DNA of 6,811 nt. Source: Nostoc sp. CHAB 5834 (lineage in GTDB: Bacteria; Cyanobacteriota; Cyanobacteriia; Cyanobacteriales; Nostocaceae). Below the pieces are notes generated by a model. That model was not told where the DNA came from. It did not search any database and was given only the letters and a program-made list of their open reading frames with translations. Made by a program: the position numbers and the translations under genes. This document shows, one piece after another, positions 1 through 5,903 of the stretch. How positions within the stretch are numbered: the stretch's first letter is position 1; each line of letters opens with the position of its first letter. Location of the stretch: NCBI GenBank assembly GCA_020829485.1, contig JAIVFU010000074.1, positions 25,906-32,716 on the forward strand, written 5' to 3'.

Positions 1-555
1 GATGGCAAAACTTTAGCTTCCGCAAGTCTTGACAACACCATCAAATTGTGGAATCGGGAGACGGGCAAAGAAATTTCCACCCTGAGTGGGCATAGCAAAT
101 TGGTCAGCAGCGTCGTCTTCAGCCCGGACGGCAAAACTTTAGCTTCCGCAAGTTGGGACGACACCATCAAATTGTGGAATCGGGACACAGGCAAAGAAAT
201 TTCCACCCTGAGTGGGCATAGCAATTTGGTCAACAGCGTCGTCTTCAGCCTGGATGGCAAAACTTTAGCTTCCGCCAGTCTTGACAAGACCATCAAATTG
301 TGGAATCGGGACACAGGCAAAGAAATTTCCACCCTGAGTGGGCGCGATTCGGTCAGCAGCGTCGTCTTCAGCCCCGATGGCAAAACTTTAGCTTCCGCCA
401 GTGGTGACAACACCATCAAATTGTGGAATCGGGACACAGGCAAAGAAATTTCCACCCTGAGTGGGCATAGCAGTTGGGTCAGCAGCGTCGTCTTCAGCCC
501 CGATGGCAAAACTTTAGCTTCCGCCAGTGGTGACAACACCATCAAATTGTGGAAT
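1..555 (+). repeat. 126-bp tandem coding repeats (WD40 units)
   Basis: Four full units and one 54-bp partial unit are arranged head to tail with a 126-bp period; the third is 123 bp. The DNA is nearly identical, including synonymous positions: the first 54 bases of units four and five are the same. Differences gather at the codons after ASAS (L, W, L, G, G), two codons later (N, D, K, N, N), and in the four residues after the GH landmark. This pattern suggests recent duplication or gene conversion. Confidence 0.92.
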
Positions 556-651
556 CTGAATCTTGATGATTTATTAGCACAGGGTTGCAGTTGGCTTAAG
601 AGTTATTTAGCTAGCCATCCTGATGCGCCTAAAGTGTGTTCGGGGCGGTAG
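1..651 (+). CDS. WD40-repeat protein, C-terminal part (5' end outside window)
   Basis: The frame is open from the first base and ends with TAG at 649-651, giving 216 visible residues. Five WD40 units start at bases 1, 127, 253, 376 and 502. Each has the pattern DGKTLASAS-x-D-x-TIKLWN, then TGKEISTLSGH and SSVVFSP, which are the WD and GH landmarks of a beta-propeller blade. The third unit is one codon shorter and has GRD in place of GH plus the next residue. After the last blade strand comes NLDDLLAQGCSWLKSYLASHP, a tail I recognise from many cyanobacterial WD40 proteins. WD40 propellers bind protein partners and have no catalysis of their own. In cyanobacteria such C-terminal propellers are often joined to STAND/NACHT-type NTPase, protease-like or kinase domains, but that part is not visible, so the overall function is unknown. 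The gene converges on the Uma2 genes. Confidence 0.93.
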   Translation, partial: DGKTLASASLDNTIKLWNRETGKEISTLSGHSKLVSSVVFSPDGKTLASASWDDTIKLWNRDTGKEISTLSGHSNLVNSVVFSLDGKTLASASLDKTIKLWNRDTGKEISTLSGRDSVSSVVFSPDGKTLASASGDNTIKLWNRDTGKEISTLSGHSSWVSSVVFSPDGKTLASASGDNTIKLWNLNLDDLLAQGCSWLKSYLASHPDAPKVCSGR

Positions 652-696
652 GGGGATGAGGGAGATGAGGGGGATAAGGGGGATGAGGGGGATGAG
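652..696 (+). repeat. 9-bp G-rich tandem repeat, five units
   Basis: Five units of GGGGATGAG (variants GGAGATGAG and GGGGATAAG) begin one base after the TAG stop of the WD40 gene, with a partial sixth at 697-700. The unit is purine-only except for one T. The array runs directly into the first HIP1 site. Confidence 0.9.
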
Positions 697-699
697 GGA

Positions 700-797
700 G
701 CGATCGCCTTTTAATATTCAAAAAGAGCGATCGCTTCCCAAAGAAAAGATGCGATCGCAGTTCTGAACAGCTTAAATGTAGAGTTAAAGGCGATCGC
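700..797. repeat. Cluster of four HIP1 sites (GCGATCGC)
   Basis: Perfect octamers lie at 700-707, 727-734, 751-758 and 790-797. HIP1 is a highly over-represented palindrome of many cyanobacterial genomes. Further perfect copies in the window are at 2384-2391, 3248-3255, 3287-3294, 3856-3863, 4259-4266, 5323-5330 and 6018-6025. Four in about 100 bp is dense even for such a genome. Confidence 0.9.
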
Positions 798-813
798 TTG
801 GTAAATTAGAGAT

Positions 814-842
814 GCGATGTCTACGACGGGCTACGCCTACGC
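814..842. repeat. Interspersed cyanobacterial repeat (CTACGACGGGCTACGCC core)
   Basis: The stretch begins GCGATGT, continues CTACGACGGGCTACGCC and ends TACGC. From memory it matches a short repeat scattered through heterocystous cyanobacterial genomes. The core is partly self-complementary (GGCTACGCC resembles its complement GGCGTAGCC). It sits between the HIP1 cluster and the 42-bp array. Confidence 0.55.
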
Positions 843-858
843 AGTTATAAATTCGGCA

Positions 859-1119
859 TTTCGAGTTCCGAACACCAATGGCCGAGCAAAAAGGTCGAAG
901 TTCCGAGTTCCGAACACCAATGGCCGAGCAAAAAGGTCGAAGTTCCGAGTTCCGAACACCAATAGCCGAGCAAAAAGGTCGAAGTTCCGAGTTCCGAACA
1001 CCAATGGCCGAGCAAAAAGGCTGAAGTTCCGAGTTCCGAACACCAATGGCCGAGCAAAAAGGTCGAACTTCCGAGTTCTGAACACCAATGGCCGAGCAAA
1101 AAGGTCGAACTTCCGAGTT
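859..1119. repeat. 42-bp tandem repeat, six units plus a 9-bp partial
   Basis: Units occupy 859-900, 901-942, 943-984, 985-1026, 1027-1068 and 1069-1110, with a partial copy at 1111-1119. Each unit contains TTCCGAGTTCCGAACACC, then AATGGCCGAGCAAAAAGG and TCGAAG. They differ by only one or two bases. Inside each unit are two tandem GTTCCGA heptamers and the short palindrome GTTCCGAAC. There is no spacer between units, so this is not a CRISPR array. The partial copy ends two bases into the stop codon (1118-1120) of the minus-strand Uma2 gene. Confidence 0.95.
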
Positions 1120-1825
1120 AAACCTCCGGTTCGACTCCCAGCGCTTTTAACTGAGCGGCCAATTTCTCTGCACGTTGCCGTTCTTTTGCTGCTAACTCCA
1201 AACCCCATAGTAATAATTCGCCGTTATCATCCCACCAACGTAACCAATAACCTGTGCGGTTTTCTCGGCTTCCTTGCCATACACCTAAAAACAAATTCAT
1301 TTCGGCAATCCAGTGACGATTATTTGCATCTGGTGTTTGCAATTCATAATTTCCTAAATCATCTCGCCGATAAACTTCTAAAACTCCGCCGTCTGGTTCA
1401 AAAATGGCATAGTTTGGCACTTGTAAAATTTGCTCATAATAAAACCATTTACCAGGGGGATAAGTCGGTTTACTCGAATACTCTCCACCTTCTGTATCTG
1501 AGAGAAATTCCATCACAATTACCGGAATATCACCTTGGAGTCGTGGCGTATAACTGCGCTTCACTTCTTCTCGTGAGACTCGAATTGATGATACATATCC
1601 CCAATCTGGTGCTTTGACGACAAATCGATTATTTAAGGTGGCGCAGATACCGTAATTAGTGATGGTTAAAGCATCGGCGGGTAATCTGCCAGCAAGTTCT
1701 AAACTTTCTGTTAAAGCAGCAGCCAAAAGTGGCTGATTGATGTTATCCACTGGCTCGTTGTCTAAAACAAAATCATCAGGTAACTTTTCCCAGGTGACAT
1801 TATGAGTGGCTGCATTGGCTAGCAT
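1118..1825 (-). CDS. Uma2 family (DUF820) putative endonuclease, distal copy
   Basis: The 235-residue product belongs to the Uma2/DUF820 family, which has a restriction-endonuclease-like PD-(D/E)xK fold. Family-type active-site candidates are D74 in KAPDWGYV and E106 in VIVMEFLSD, followed by the GKWFYYEQILQVPNY helix-strand segment with K126. A conserved-looking tail follows (LFLGVWQ, WLRWWDD) with a short charged helix AAKERQRAEKLAAQL. The ATG at 1825 is the first start after an in-frame TGA 15 nt upstream; the ribosome site is weak (GAG about 13 nt before). It lies 63 nt downstream of a second Uma2 gene on the same strand, so the two may be co-transcribed. The cellular role of Uma2 proteins is largely unknown. 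Its stop codon touches a 42-bp tandem array. Confidence 0.88.
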   Translation of the reverse strand: MLANAATHNVTWEKLPDDFVLDNEPVDNINQPLLAAALTESLELAGRLPADALTITNYGICATLNNRFVVKAPDWGYVSSIRVSREEVKRSYTPRLQGDIPVIVMEFLSDTEGGEYSSKPTYPPGKWFYYEQILQVPNYAIFEPDGGVLEVYRRDDLGNYELQTPDANNRHWIAEMNLFLGVWQGSRENRTGYWLRWWDDNGELLLWGLELAAKERQRAEKLAAQLKALGVEPEV

Positions 1826-1888
1826 AATCAGAATATCTCAAGTACAAATTCAATTTCTAATAGCCCGATTAAAAAATTGCATACCGCG

Positions 1889-2635
1889 TTACTCCTGAGC
1901 AAGGGTTCGCACTTCTTCTACTGACAATGCTAAAGCTTGGGCAATCTGTTCGATGCTCAAATTCATTTGCAATAATCGGGGTATGGCATCTCTTCTAGCT
2001 TGTTCTGCAAGTTCCGCCCGTTGGCGTTCTTGTTCAGCCCGTTGGCGTTCTTGCTCGGCGTTGCGAGAAATTTCTGTATAAGTTAAAAACCGTTCTCCAT
2101 CAGGGCGATATAGTTGGAGAGTCTCTGTTGATAAAGCAAAGCGAATTTTTAAACGGGGACTCACCCAATCTTCCATTTGGGGGATGACATCTAACCCATC
2201 CTCACTACGCAACCATCCACACAAATTATTTTTTTCAGGATCGTAAATGTAATACTCTTCCACGCCATAGCGATCGTAGAAAAGTAATTTCTTGTCCATT
2301 TCAGTTTGGGTGTTGCTGGGAGAAAGAATTTCAAACACCACTTGTGGTGCAATCCCCTCCTCTTTCCATTGTTGGTAGCATAAGCGATCGCCCTTTGGTC
2401 TACCCAATACCACCATCACATCTGGGGCGTTAACAATTTTGTTGCGTCCCTCTACCGGATACCAAAATAAATCCCCGGCGACAAATACATTTGGATCGTC
2501 AGCAAATAGCCACTCTATATTCTGCTTAATTTCTACAATCCAGCCAAACTGTATAGTATTATTAGCCACTGGTTGTCCGTCACTATCTGGGTAGATGACC
2601 TCTGGCTGGGTCGGCGGTTGGATTTGCAATACCAT
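1889..2635 (-). CDS. Uma2 family (DUF820) putative endonuclease, proximal copy
   Basis: The 248-residue product shows the full Uma2 pattern: APDVMVVLG with D72, QVVFEILSPSN with E102, a lysine pair K115/K116 in EMDKKLLFYDRYGVEEYYI, then YDP. These fit the acidic and lysine residues of a PD-(D/E)xK-like nuclease fold. Residues about 190-216 form a charged coiled coil of AEQERQR heptads. The last 30 residues (NLSIEQIAQALALSVEEV) look like a small helical, HTH-like segment seen at the end of many cyanobacterial Uma2 and Rpn-type proteins. The start is supported by a GAGGG ribosome site 7 nt upstream. It is divergent from uvrA and precedes a second Uma2 gene. Uma2 genes exist in many copies in cyanobacteria; their substrate is not established. 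Confidence 0.92.
   Translation of the reverse strand: MVLQIQPPTQPEVIYPDSDGQPVANNTIQFGWIVEIKQNIEWLFADDPNVFVAGDLFWYPVEGRNKIVNAPDVMVVLGRPKGDRLCYQQWKEEGIAPQVVFEILSPSNTQTEMDKKLLFYDRYGVEEYYIYDPEKNNLCGWLRSEDGLDVIPQMEDWVSPRLKIRFALSTETLQLYRPDGERFLTYTEISRNAEQERQRAEQERQRAELAEQARRDAIPRLLQMNLSIEQIAQALALSVEEVRTLAQE
2016..2057 (-). repeat. 21-bp coding repeat for coiled-coil heptads
   Basis: Two adjacent 21-bp units (2016-2036 and 2037-2057) differ at only two bases and encode the heptad AEQERQR twice in the proximal Uma2 protein. Copy number of this heptad block varies among Uma2 relatives as I recall them, so it is probably a slippage-prone linker. Confidence 0.8.
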
Positions 2636-2642
2636 AGCTTCG

Positions 2643-2647
2643 CCCTC
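2643..2647 (-). promoter_or_regulatory. Ribosome binding site GAGGG for proximal Uma2
   Basis: On the minus strand GAGGG is followed by 7 nt and then the ATG at 2635. It is the clearest Shine-Dalgarno site in the window and fixes this start. Confidence 0.7.
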
Positions 2648-2680
2648 AGAAGGATATTTAATCGGGATGCTTCCAAATTA

Positions 2681-2702
2681 GCAGACTCTTAAGGATGTCT
2701 GC
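2681..2702. promoter_or_regulatory. Inverted repeat GCAGAC-N10-GTCTGC in the divergent gap
   Basis: Perfect 6-bp arms flank a 10-base centre that contains the palindrome CTTAAG. It lies 46 bp from the Uma2 start and 33 bp from the LexA box, in the only gap able to hold promoters for both divergent genes. It could be an operator. It lacks a T-run, so a terminator is unlikely. The binding factor is unknown. Confidence 0.4.
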
Positions 2703-2734
2703 GCCATGAATCTGGAAGGATAACTAACTAAAAC

Positions 2735-2748
2735 AGTACGATTGTTCT
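2735..2748 (+). promoter_or_regulatory. LexA (SOS) box upstream of uvrA
   Basis: AGTACGATTGTTCT fits every position of the cyanobacterial LexA consensus RGTACNNNDGTWCB. It lies 69 bp before the uvrA start and overlaps or abuts a candidate -10 element (TACTAT), so LexA binding would block transcription until DNA damage. This supports SOS-type control of uvrA. Confidence 0.8.
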
Positions 2749-2753
2749 ACTAT
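2748..2753 (+). promoter_or_regulatory. Candidate -10 element of the uvrA promoter
   Basis: TACTAT starts at the last base of the LexA box. No good -35 hexamer is seen 17 bp upstream (TAACTA). TAGTAT (2768-2773) and TATTAT (2771-2776) are alternative -10 candidates. The exact start of transcription cannot be read from sequence alone. Confidence 0.35.
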
Positions 2754-2817
2754 AAACCAATTAAAGATAGTATTATTAAGGACTGTTTCATAAGAAACTC
2801 CTTCTTCGCCGCCCAAT

Positions 2818-5754
2818 ATGTCAGACCAACAGCTAGCAGCATCCTTGAATGGACATCTTCCCAACCCCAGCCACAACAGCCAGAATACCATTCGGATTCG
2901 GGGTGCTAGGCAGCATAATCTGAAAAATATTGACTTGGAATTGCCACGTGATCGCCTAATCGTATTCACTGGCGTTTCTGGTTCTGGTAAGTCTTCCCTA
3001 GCCTTTGACACCATTTTCGCTGAAGGGCAACGTCGCTATGTGGAATCCCTCAGCGCCTACGCACGGCAATTTCTCGGACAACTGGATAAGCCGGATGTAG
3101 AAGCCATTGAAGGCTTAAGTCCAGCCATTTCTATTGACCAAAAATCAACGTCTCATAACCCGCGTTCTACTGTGGGGACGGTGACAGAGATTTACGACTA
3201 TTTGCGGCTGTTGTTTGGTCGGGCTGGCGAACCCCATTGTCCGATATGCGATCGCTGTATTGCACCCCAGACAATCGATGAGATGTGCGATCGCATCATG
3301 GAATTACCAGATCGCACGCGTTTTCAAATTCTTGCACCTGTTGTCCGGGGGAAGAAGGGCACACACCGGAAGCTTTTGTCAAGTCTGGCATCTCAAGGTT
3401 TTGTCCGCGTGCGGATCAATGGCGAGATCCGCGAACTGTCAGATTCCATTGAATTGGATAAAAACTTTACCCACACCATCGAAGTGGTAATTGACCGTTT
3501 GGTGAAAAAGGCTGATATCCAAGAGCGTTTGGTTGATTCTCTGTCTACGTGTCTCAAGCAATCGGGTGGGATTGCCAGTATTGTCATTAGTCATGAGTCA
3601 TCTAAGGAAACCCCCCCTAGCCCCCCCTTGGCAAGGGGGGGTGCCGAAGGCGGGGGGTCTAGCTCCGAAGAAGAATTAGTATTTTCGGAAAATTTTGCTT
3701 GTCCAGAACATGGGGCGGTAATGGAGGAACTATCGCCGCGATTGTTCTCGTTTAACTCGCCTTATGGTGCTTGTCCGCACTGTCATGGAATCGGGACTTT
3801 AAGAAGATTTGCGCCTGATTTGATTGTACCTGACTGGGAAGCGCCAGTTTATGCTGCGATCGCGCCTTGGTCAGAAAAAGAGAATTCTTATTATTTGGAA
3901 TTACTCTATAGCGTTGGGCAGATTTATGGATTTGAGTTACAAACAAATTGGAGCAAGCTAACAGAAGAACAGCAACAAATTATTTTGTTTGGCGAGAAAG
4001 ATGAACGAACCGCAGAGGCGCAGAGGAAGCAGAGTTTTAAAGGTGCTATTCCAATTTTACAACGGCAGTATGAGGGTGGTTCGGAATTAATTAAGCAAAA
4101 ATTAGAGCAGTATTTAATCGATCAACCGTGTGAAGTTTGTCTGGGGAAACGGTTAAAACCGGAAGCCTTAGCAGTGAAGTTGGGACAATATGGAATTTTA
4201 GAATTGACTACCGTATCGATTCGGGATTGTCGGGAGAGAATTGAGCAATTTAAGTTGAGCGATCGCCAGTTACAAATTGCTGATTTAGTTCTGAGAGAAA
4301 TTAAAGCTAGATTGCAATTTTTGTTGGATGTCGGTTTAGATTACCTCACCCTCGATCGTCCCGCTATGACTCTTTCTGGTGGCGAAGCCCAACGAATTCG
4401 TCTAGCAACGCAAATTGGTTCTGGGTTAACAGGAGTTCTCTACGTCTTAGATGAACCGAGTATTGGTTTGCATCAACGAGATAATGGCAGGTTGCTCAAA
4501 ACCTTAACTAAATTGCGCGATTTGGGTAATACATTAATTGTCGTTGAACATGATGAAGAAACAATTCGCGCAGCTAACTACATAGTTGATATTGGCCCTG
4601 GTGCAGGAATTCACGGCGGAAATATTGTCGCCCAAGGTGATTTTCAGGCGTTATTAGCAGCAGAAGATTCTTTGACGGGTGCATATTTATCAGGAAGGCG
4701 AGTAATTACTACACCAGCAGAACGCCGAGAAGGAAATGGGCGCAGTTTGGGGATTAAAAATGCTCATCGCAACAATTTACAAAACATAGATGTAGACATT
4801 CCGTTAGGTAAACTCGTCTCTATTACTGGTGTATCTGGTTCTGGCAAATCTACTCTGATTAACGAATTACTATACCCATCTCTGCAACACCATTTAACTA
4901 AGAAAGTTCCCTTACCTAGACATTTGGATAAAATTCAGGGATTAAACGCGATTGATAAAGCGATCGTTATCGATCAATCTCCCATTGGACGCACACCACG
5001 TTCTAACCCTGCAACTTACACAGGAATTTTCGATGCCATTCGAGATGTATTTTCCCAAACAGTAGAAGCCAAAGCTAGGGGTTACAAACCTGGACAATTT
5101 TCCTTCAACGTTAAAGGTGGACGTTGCGAAGCTTGTAGCGGACAGGGTGTAAATGTTATTGAAATGAACTTTCTCCCGGATGTTTACGTGCAATGCGAAA
5201 TTTGTAAGGGTGCAAGATACAACCGCGAAACTTTGCAAGTGAAGTACAAAGATAAGTCAATTTCTGATGTACTGAGAATGACAGTTGAGGAAAGTCTAGA
5301 CTTTTTCCAGAATATCCCCAAAGCGATCGCGCGTTTGCAAACTTTATTTGATGTCGGGTTGGGTTATGTCCAACTAGGACAACCTGCGACTACTTTATCT
5401 GGTGGTGAAGCCCAACGGGTGAAATTGGCAACAGAATTATCTCGACGCGCCACAGGTAAGACACTTTATTTAATAGATGAACCGACAACAGGGTTATCTT
5501 TTTACGATGTCCACAAATTGTTGGATGTATTGCAGCGATTGGTGGATAAAGGCAATTCAATATTAGTAATTGAACACAATTTAGATGTAATTCGTTGTTC
5601 TGACTGGGTGATAGATTTGGGGCCAGAAGGTGGTGATAAAGGGGGAGAATTAATTGCTGTGGGAACACCGGAGGAAGTTGCAAAAAATCCCAGGTCTTAT
5701 ACTGGGCAATATTTAAAGCAGGTGTTGAAACAGTATCCGGCGGTGAAGAAGTAG
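2818..5754 (+). CDS. uvrA: UvrA, excinuclease ABC subunit A
   Basis: UvrA is the dimeric ATPase that, with UvrB, finds bulky DNA lesions in nucleotide excision repair and loads UvrB for UvrC incision. The 978 residues show both ABC modules. Module I has Walker A GVSGSGKS at 52-59, signature LSGGEAQR at 519-526 and Walker B with LDEP at 544-547. Module II has Walker A at 671-678, signature at 860-867 and Walker B with IDEP at 886-889. The zinc site of module II is C770/C773/C793/C796; the first metal-type site is C295, H298, C319, C322. The UvrB-binding region lies at about 130-250. An in-frame TAA 27 nt upstream leaves this ATG as the first start; no clear Shine-Dalgarno precedes it. It is somewhat longer than the 940 residues of E. 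coli UvrA. Part of the excess is low-complexity sequence at about 256-286 encoded by short interspersed repeats, with another repeat at 396-406. Confidence 0.98.
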   Translation: MSDQQLAASLNGHLPNPSHNSQNTIRIRGARQHNLKNIDLELPRDRLIVFTGVSGSGKSSLAFDTIFAEGQRRYVESLSAYARQFLGQLDKPDVEAIEGLSPAISIDQKSTSHNPRSTVGTVTEIYDYLRLLFGRAGEPHCPICDRCIAPQTIDEMCDRIMELPDRTRFQILAPVVRGKKGTHRKLLSSLASQGFVRVRINGEIRELSDSIELDKNFTHTIEVVIDRLVKKADIQERLVDSLSTCLKQSGGIASIVISHESSKETPPSPPLARGGAEGGGSSSEEELVFSENFACPEHGAVMEELSPRLFSFNSPYGACPHCHGIGTLRRFAPDLIVPDWEAPVYAAIAPWSEKENSYYLELLYSVGQIYGFELQTNWSKLTEEQQQIILFGEKDERTAEAQRKQSFKGAIPILQRQYEGGSELIKQKLEQYLIDQPCEVCLGKRLKPEALAVKLGQYGILELTTVSIRDCRERIEQFKLSDRQLQIADLVLREIKARLQFLLDVGLDYLTLDRPAMTLSGGEAQRIRLATQIGSGLTGVLYVLDEPSIGLHQRDNGRLLKTLTKLRDLGNTLIVVEHDEETIRAANYIVDIGPGAGIHGGNIVAQGDFQALLAAEDSLTGAYLSGRRVITTPAERREGNGRSLGIKNAHRNNLQNIDVDIPLGKLVSITGVSGSGKSTLINELLYPSLQHHLTKKVPLPRHLDKIQGLNAIDKAIVIDQSPIGRTPRSNPATYTGIFDAIRDVFSQTVEAKARGYKPGQFSFNVKGGRCEACSGQGVNVIEMNFLPDVYVQCEICKGARYNRETLQVKYKDKSISDVLRMTVEESLDFFQNIPKAIARLQTLFDVGLGYVQLGQPATTLSGGEAQRVKLATELSRRATGKTLYLIDEPTTGLSFYDVHKLLDVLQRLVDKGNSILVIEHNLDVIRCSDWVIDLGPEGGDKGGELIAVGTPEEVAKNPRSYTGQYLKQVLKQYPAVKK
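3583..3601 (+). repeat. Heptamer (GTCATTA-type) repeat inside uvrA
   Basis: GTCATTA, GTCATGA and GTCAT stand in tandem with a 7-bp period. This resembles the heptanucleotide STRR sequences of heterocystous cyanobacteria, usually intergenic. Here it encodes VISHES at about UvrA residues 256-261, in the variable loop just before the ELVFSENFAC segment, and is followed at once by a GC-rich palindrome. Confidence 0.65.
3610..3658. repeat. GC-rich palindromic interspersed element inside uvrA
   Basis: Bases 3621-3641 form a perfect palindrome with 10-bp arms around one central base (CCCCCCCTTG against CAAGGGGGGG). An outer arm pair, ACCCCCC at 3610-3616 and GGGGGGT at 3652-3658, encloses it. C-run/G-run elements of this look are, from memory, common between genes in filamentous cyanobacteria. 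Here the element is in frame and encodes PPSPPLARGGAEGGG (residues 266-280) without a stop. Confidence 0.8.
4011..4034 (+). repeat. 8-bp periodic repeat (CGCAGAGG) inside uvrA
   Basis: CGCAGAGG, CGCAGAGG and AAGCAGAG follow one another with an 8-bp period, preceded by AACGAAC. This resembles a CGCAGAGG-type repeat I know from intergenic cyanobacterial DNA. It encodes about residues 396-406 (ERTAEAQRKQS) between LFG and the conserved FKGAIPIL, where UvrA proteins vary. A diverged relative lies just after the uvrA stop at 5769-5792. Confidence 0.65.
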
Positions 5755-5768
5755 AGTTTTTTGTCTTA

Positions 5769-5792
5769 CACAAAGGTGCAAAGACACAGAGC
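5769..5792 (+). repeat. 8-bp periodic repeat downstream of uvrA
   Basis: CACAAAGG, TGCAAAGA and CACAGAGC show the same 8-bp period and pattern as the repeat inside uvrA at 4011-4034 (consensus YRCARAGR). It starts 15 bp after the uvrA stop, the usual intergenic setting for this type of repeat, and continues less clearly to about 5800. Confidence 0.55.
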
Positions 5793-5842
5793 AAAGAGTG
5801 CGAAAAGAAAGACTTTTATTAAGAACCCCTTTTTTATTGTTG

Positions 5843-5869
5843 AGTGTTATCTTTGTATGGATAGACACT
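5843..5869. promoter_or_regulatory. Imperfect hairpin followed by a TATACT motif
   Basis: AGTGTTATC (5843-5851) pairs with GATA plus ACACT (5860-5869) around an 8-base loop with one bulged G. There is no T-run after it, so a uvrA terminator is doubtful. TATACT at 5869-5874 could be a -10 box for the relic reading frame starting at 5904, but no -35 at proper distance is seen. Confidence 0.25.
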
Positions 5870-5903
5870 ATACTTTAAGCATATATTAGGGAATTATCAA
5901 AAA

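Larger units (their letters stand above)
652..1117. other. Gene-free, repeat-rich convergent gap
   Basis: This 466-bp stretch separates the 3' ends of the WD40 gene (+) and the distal Uma2 gene (-). I see no credible gene in it. It is filled by a 9-bp G-rich array, a cluster of HIP1 sites, an interspersed element and an array of 42-bp units. Long open frames cross it on both strands only because 42 is a multiple of three and the unit lacks stops in several frames. No clear factor-independent terminator with a GC stem and T-run is present for either gene. Confidence 0.8.

Noticed and set aside
859..1119. CRISPR array
   Set aside because: The 42-bp units are contiguous and nearly identical with no unique spacers, and no cas genes are present.
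1128..1140. tRNA T-arm-like GGTTCGACTCCCA
   Set aside because: It lies inside the Uma2 coding end (GVEP), and no matching acceptor, D or anticodon arms are nearby.
837..1208. Two minus-strand open frames over the repeat array (to 1208 and to 1099)
   Set aside because: Both are produced by the stop-free 42-bp unit being a multiple of three; they lack a ribosome site and overlap the Uma2 gene end.
817..1617. 266-codon open frame on the plus strand
   Set aside because: It crosses the 42-bp array (14 codons per unit) and then runs antisense to the well-supported Uma2 gene. The product is repetitive and has no family features.
5390..5794. 134-codon minus-strand frame over the end of uvrA
   Set aside because: It is antisense to the conserved UvrA C-terminus and shows no protein-family features; likewise for the small frames at 2724-3014, 3215-3587, 3752-3946 and 4942-5238.
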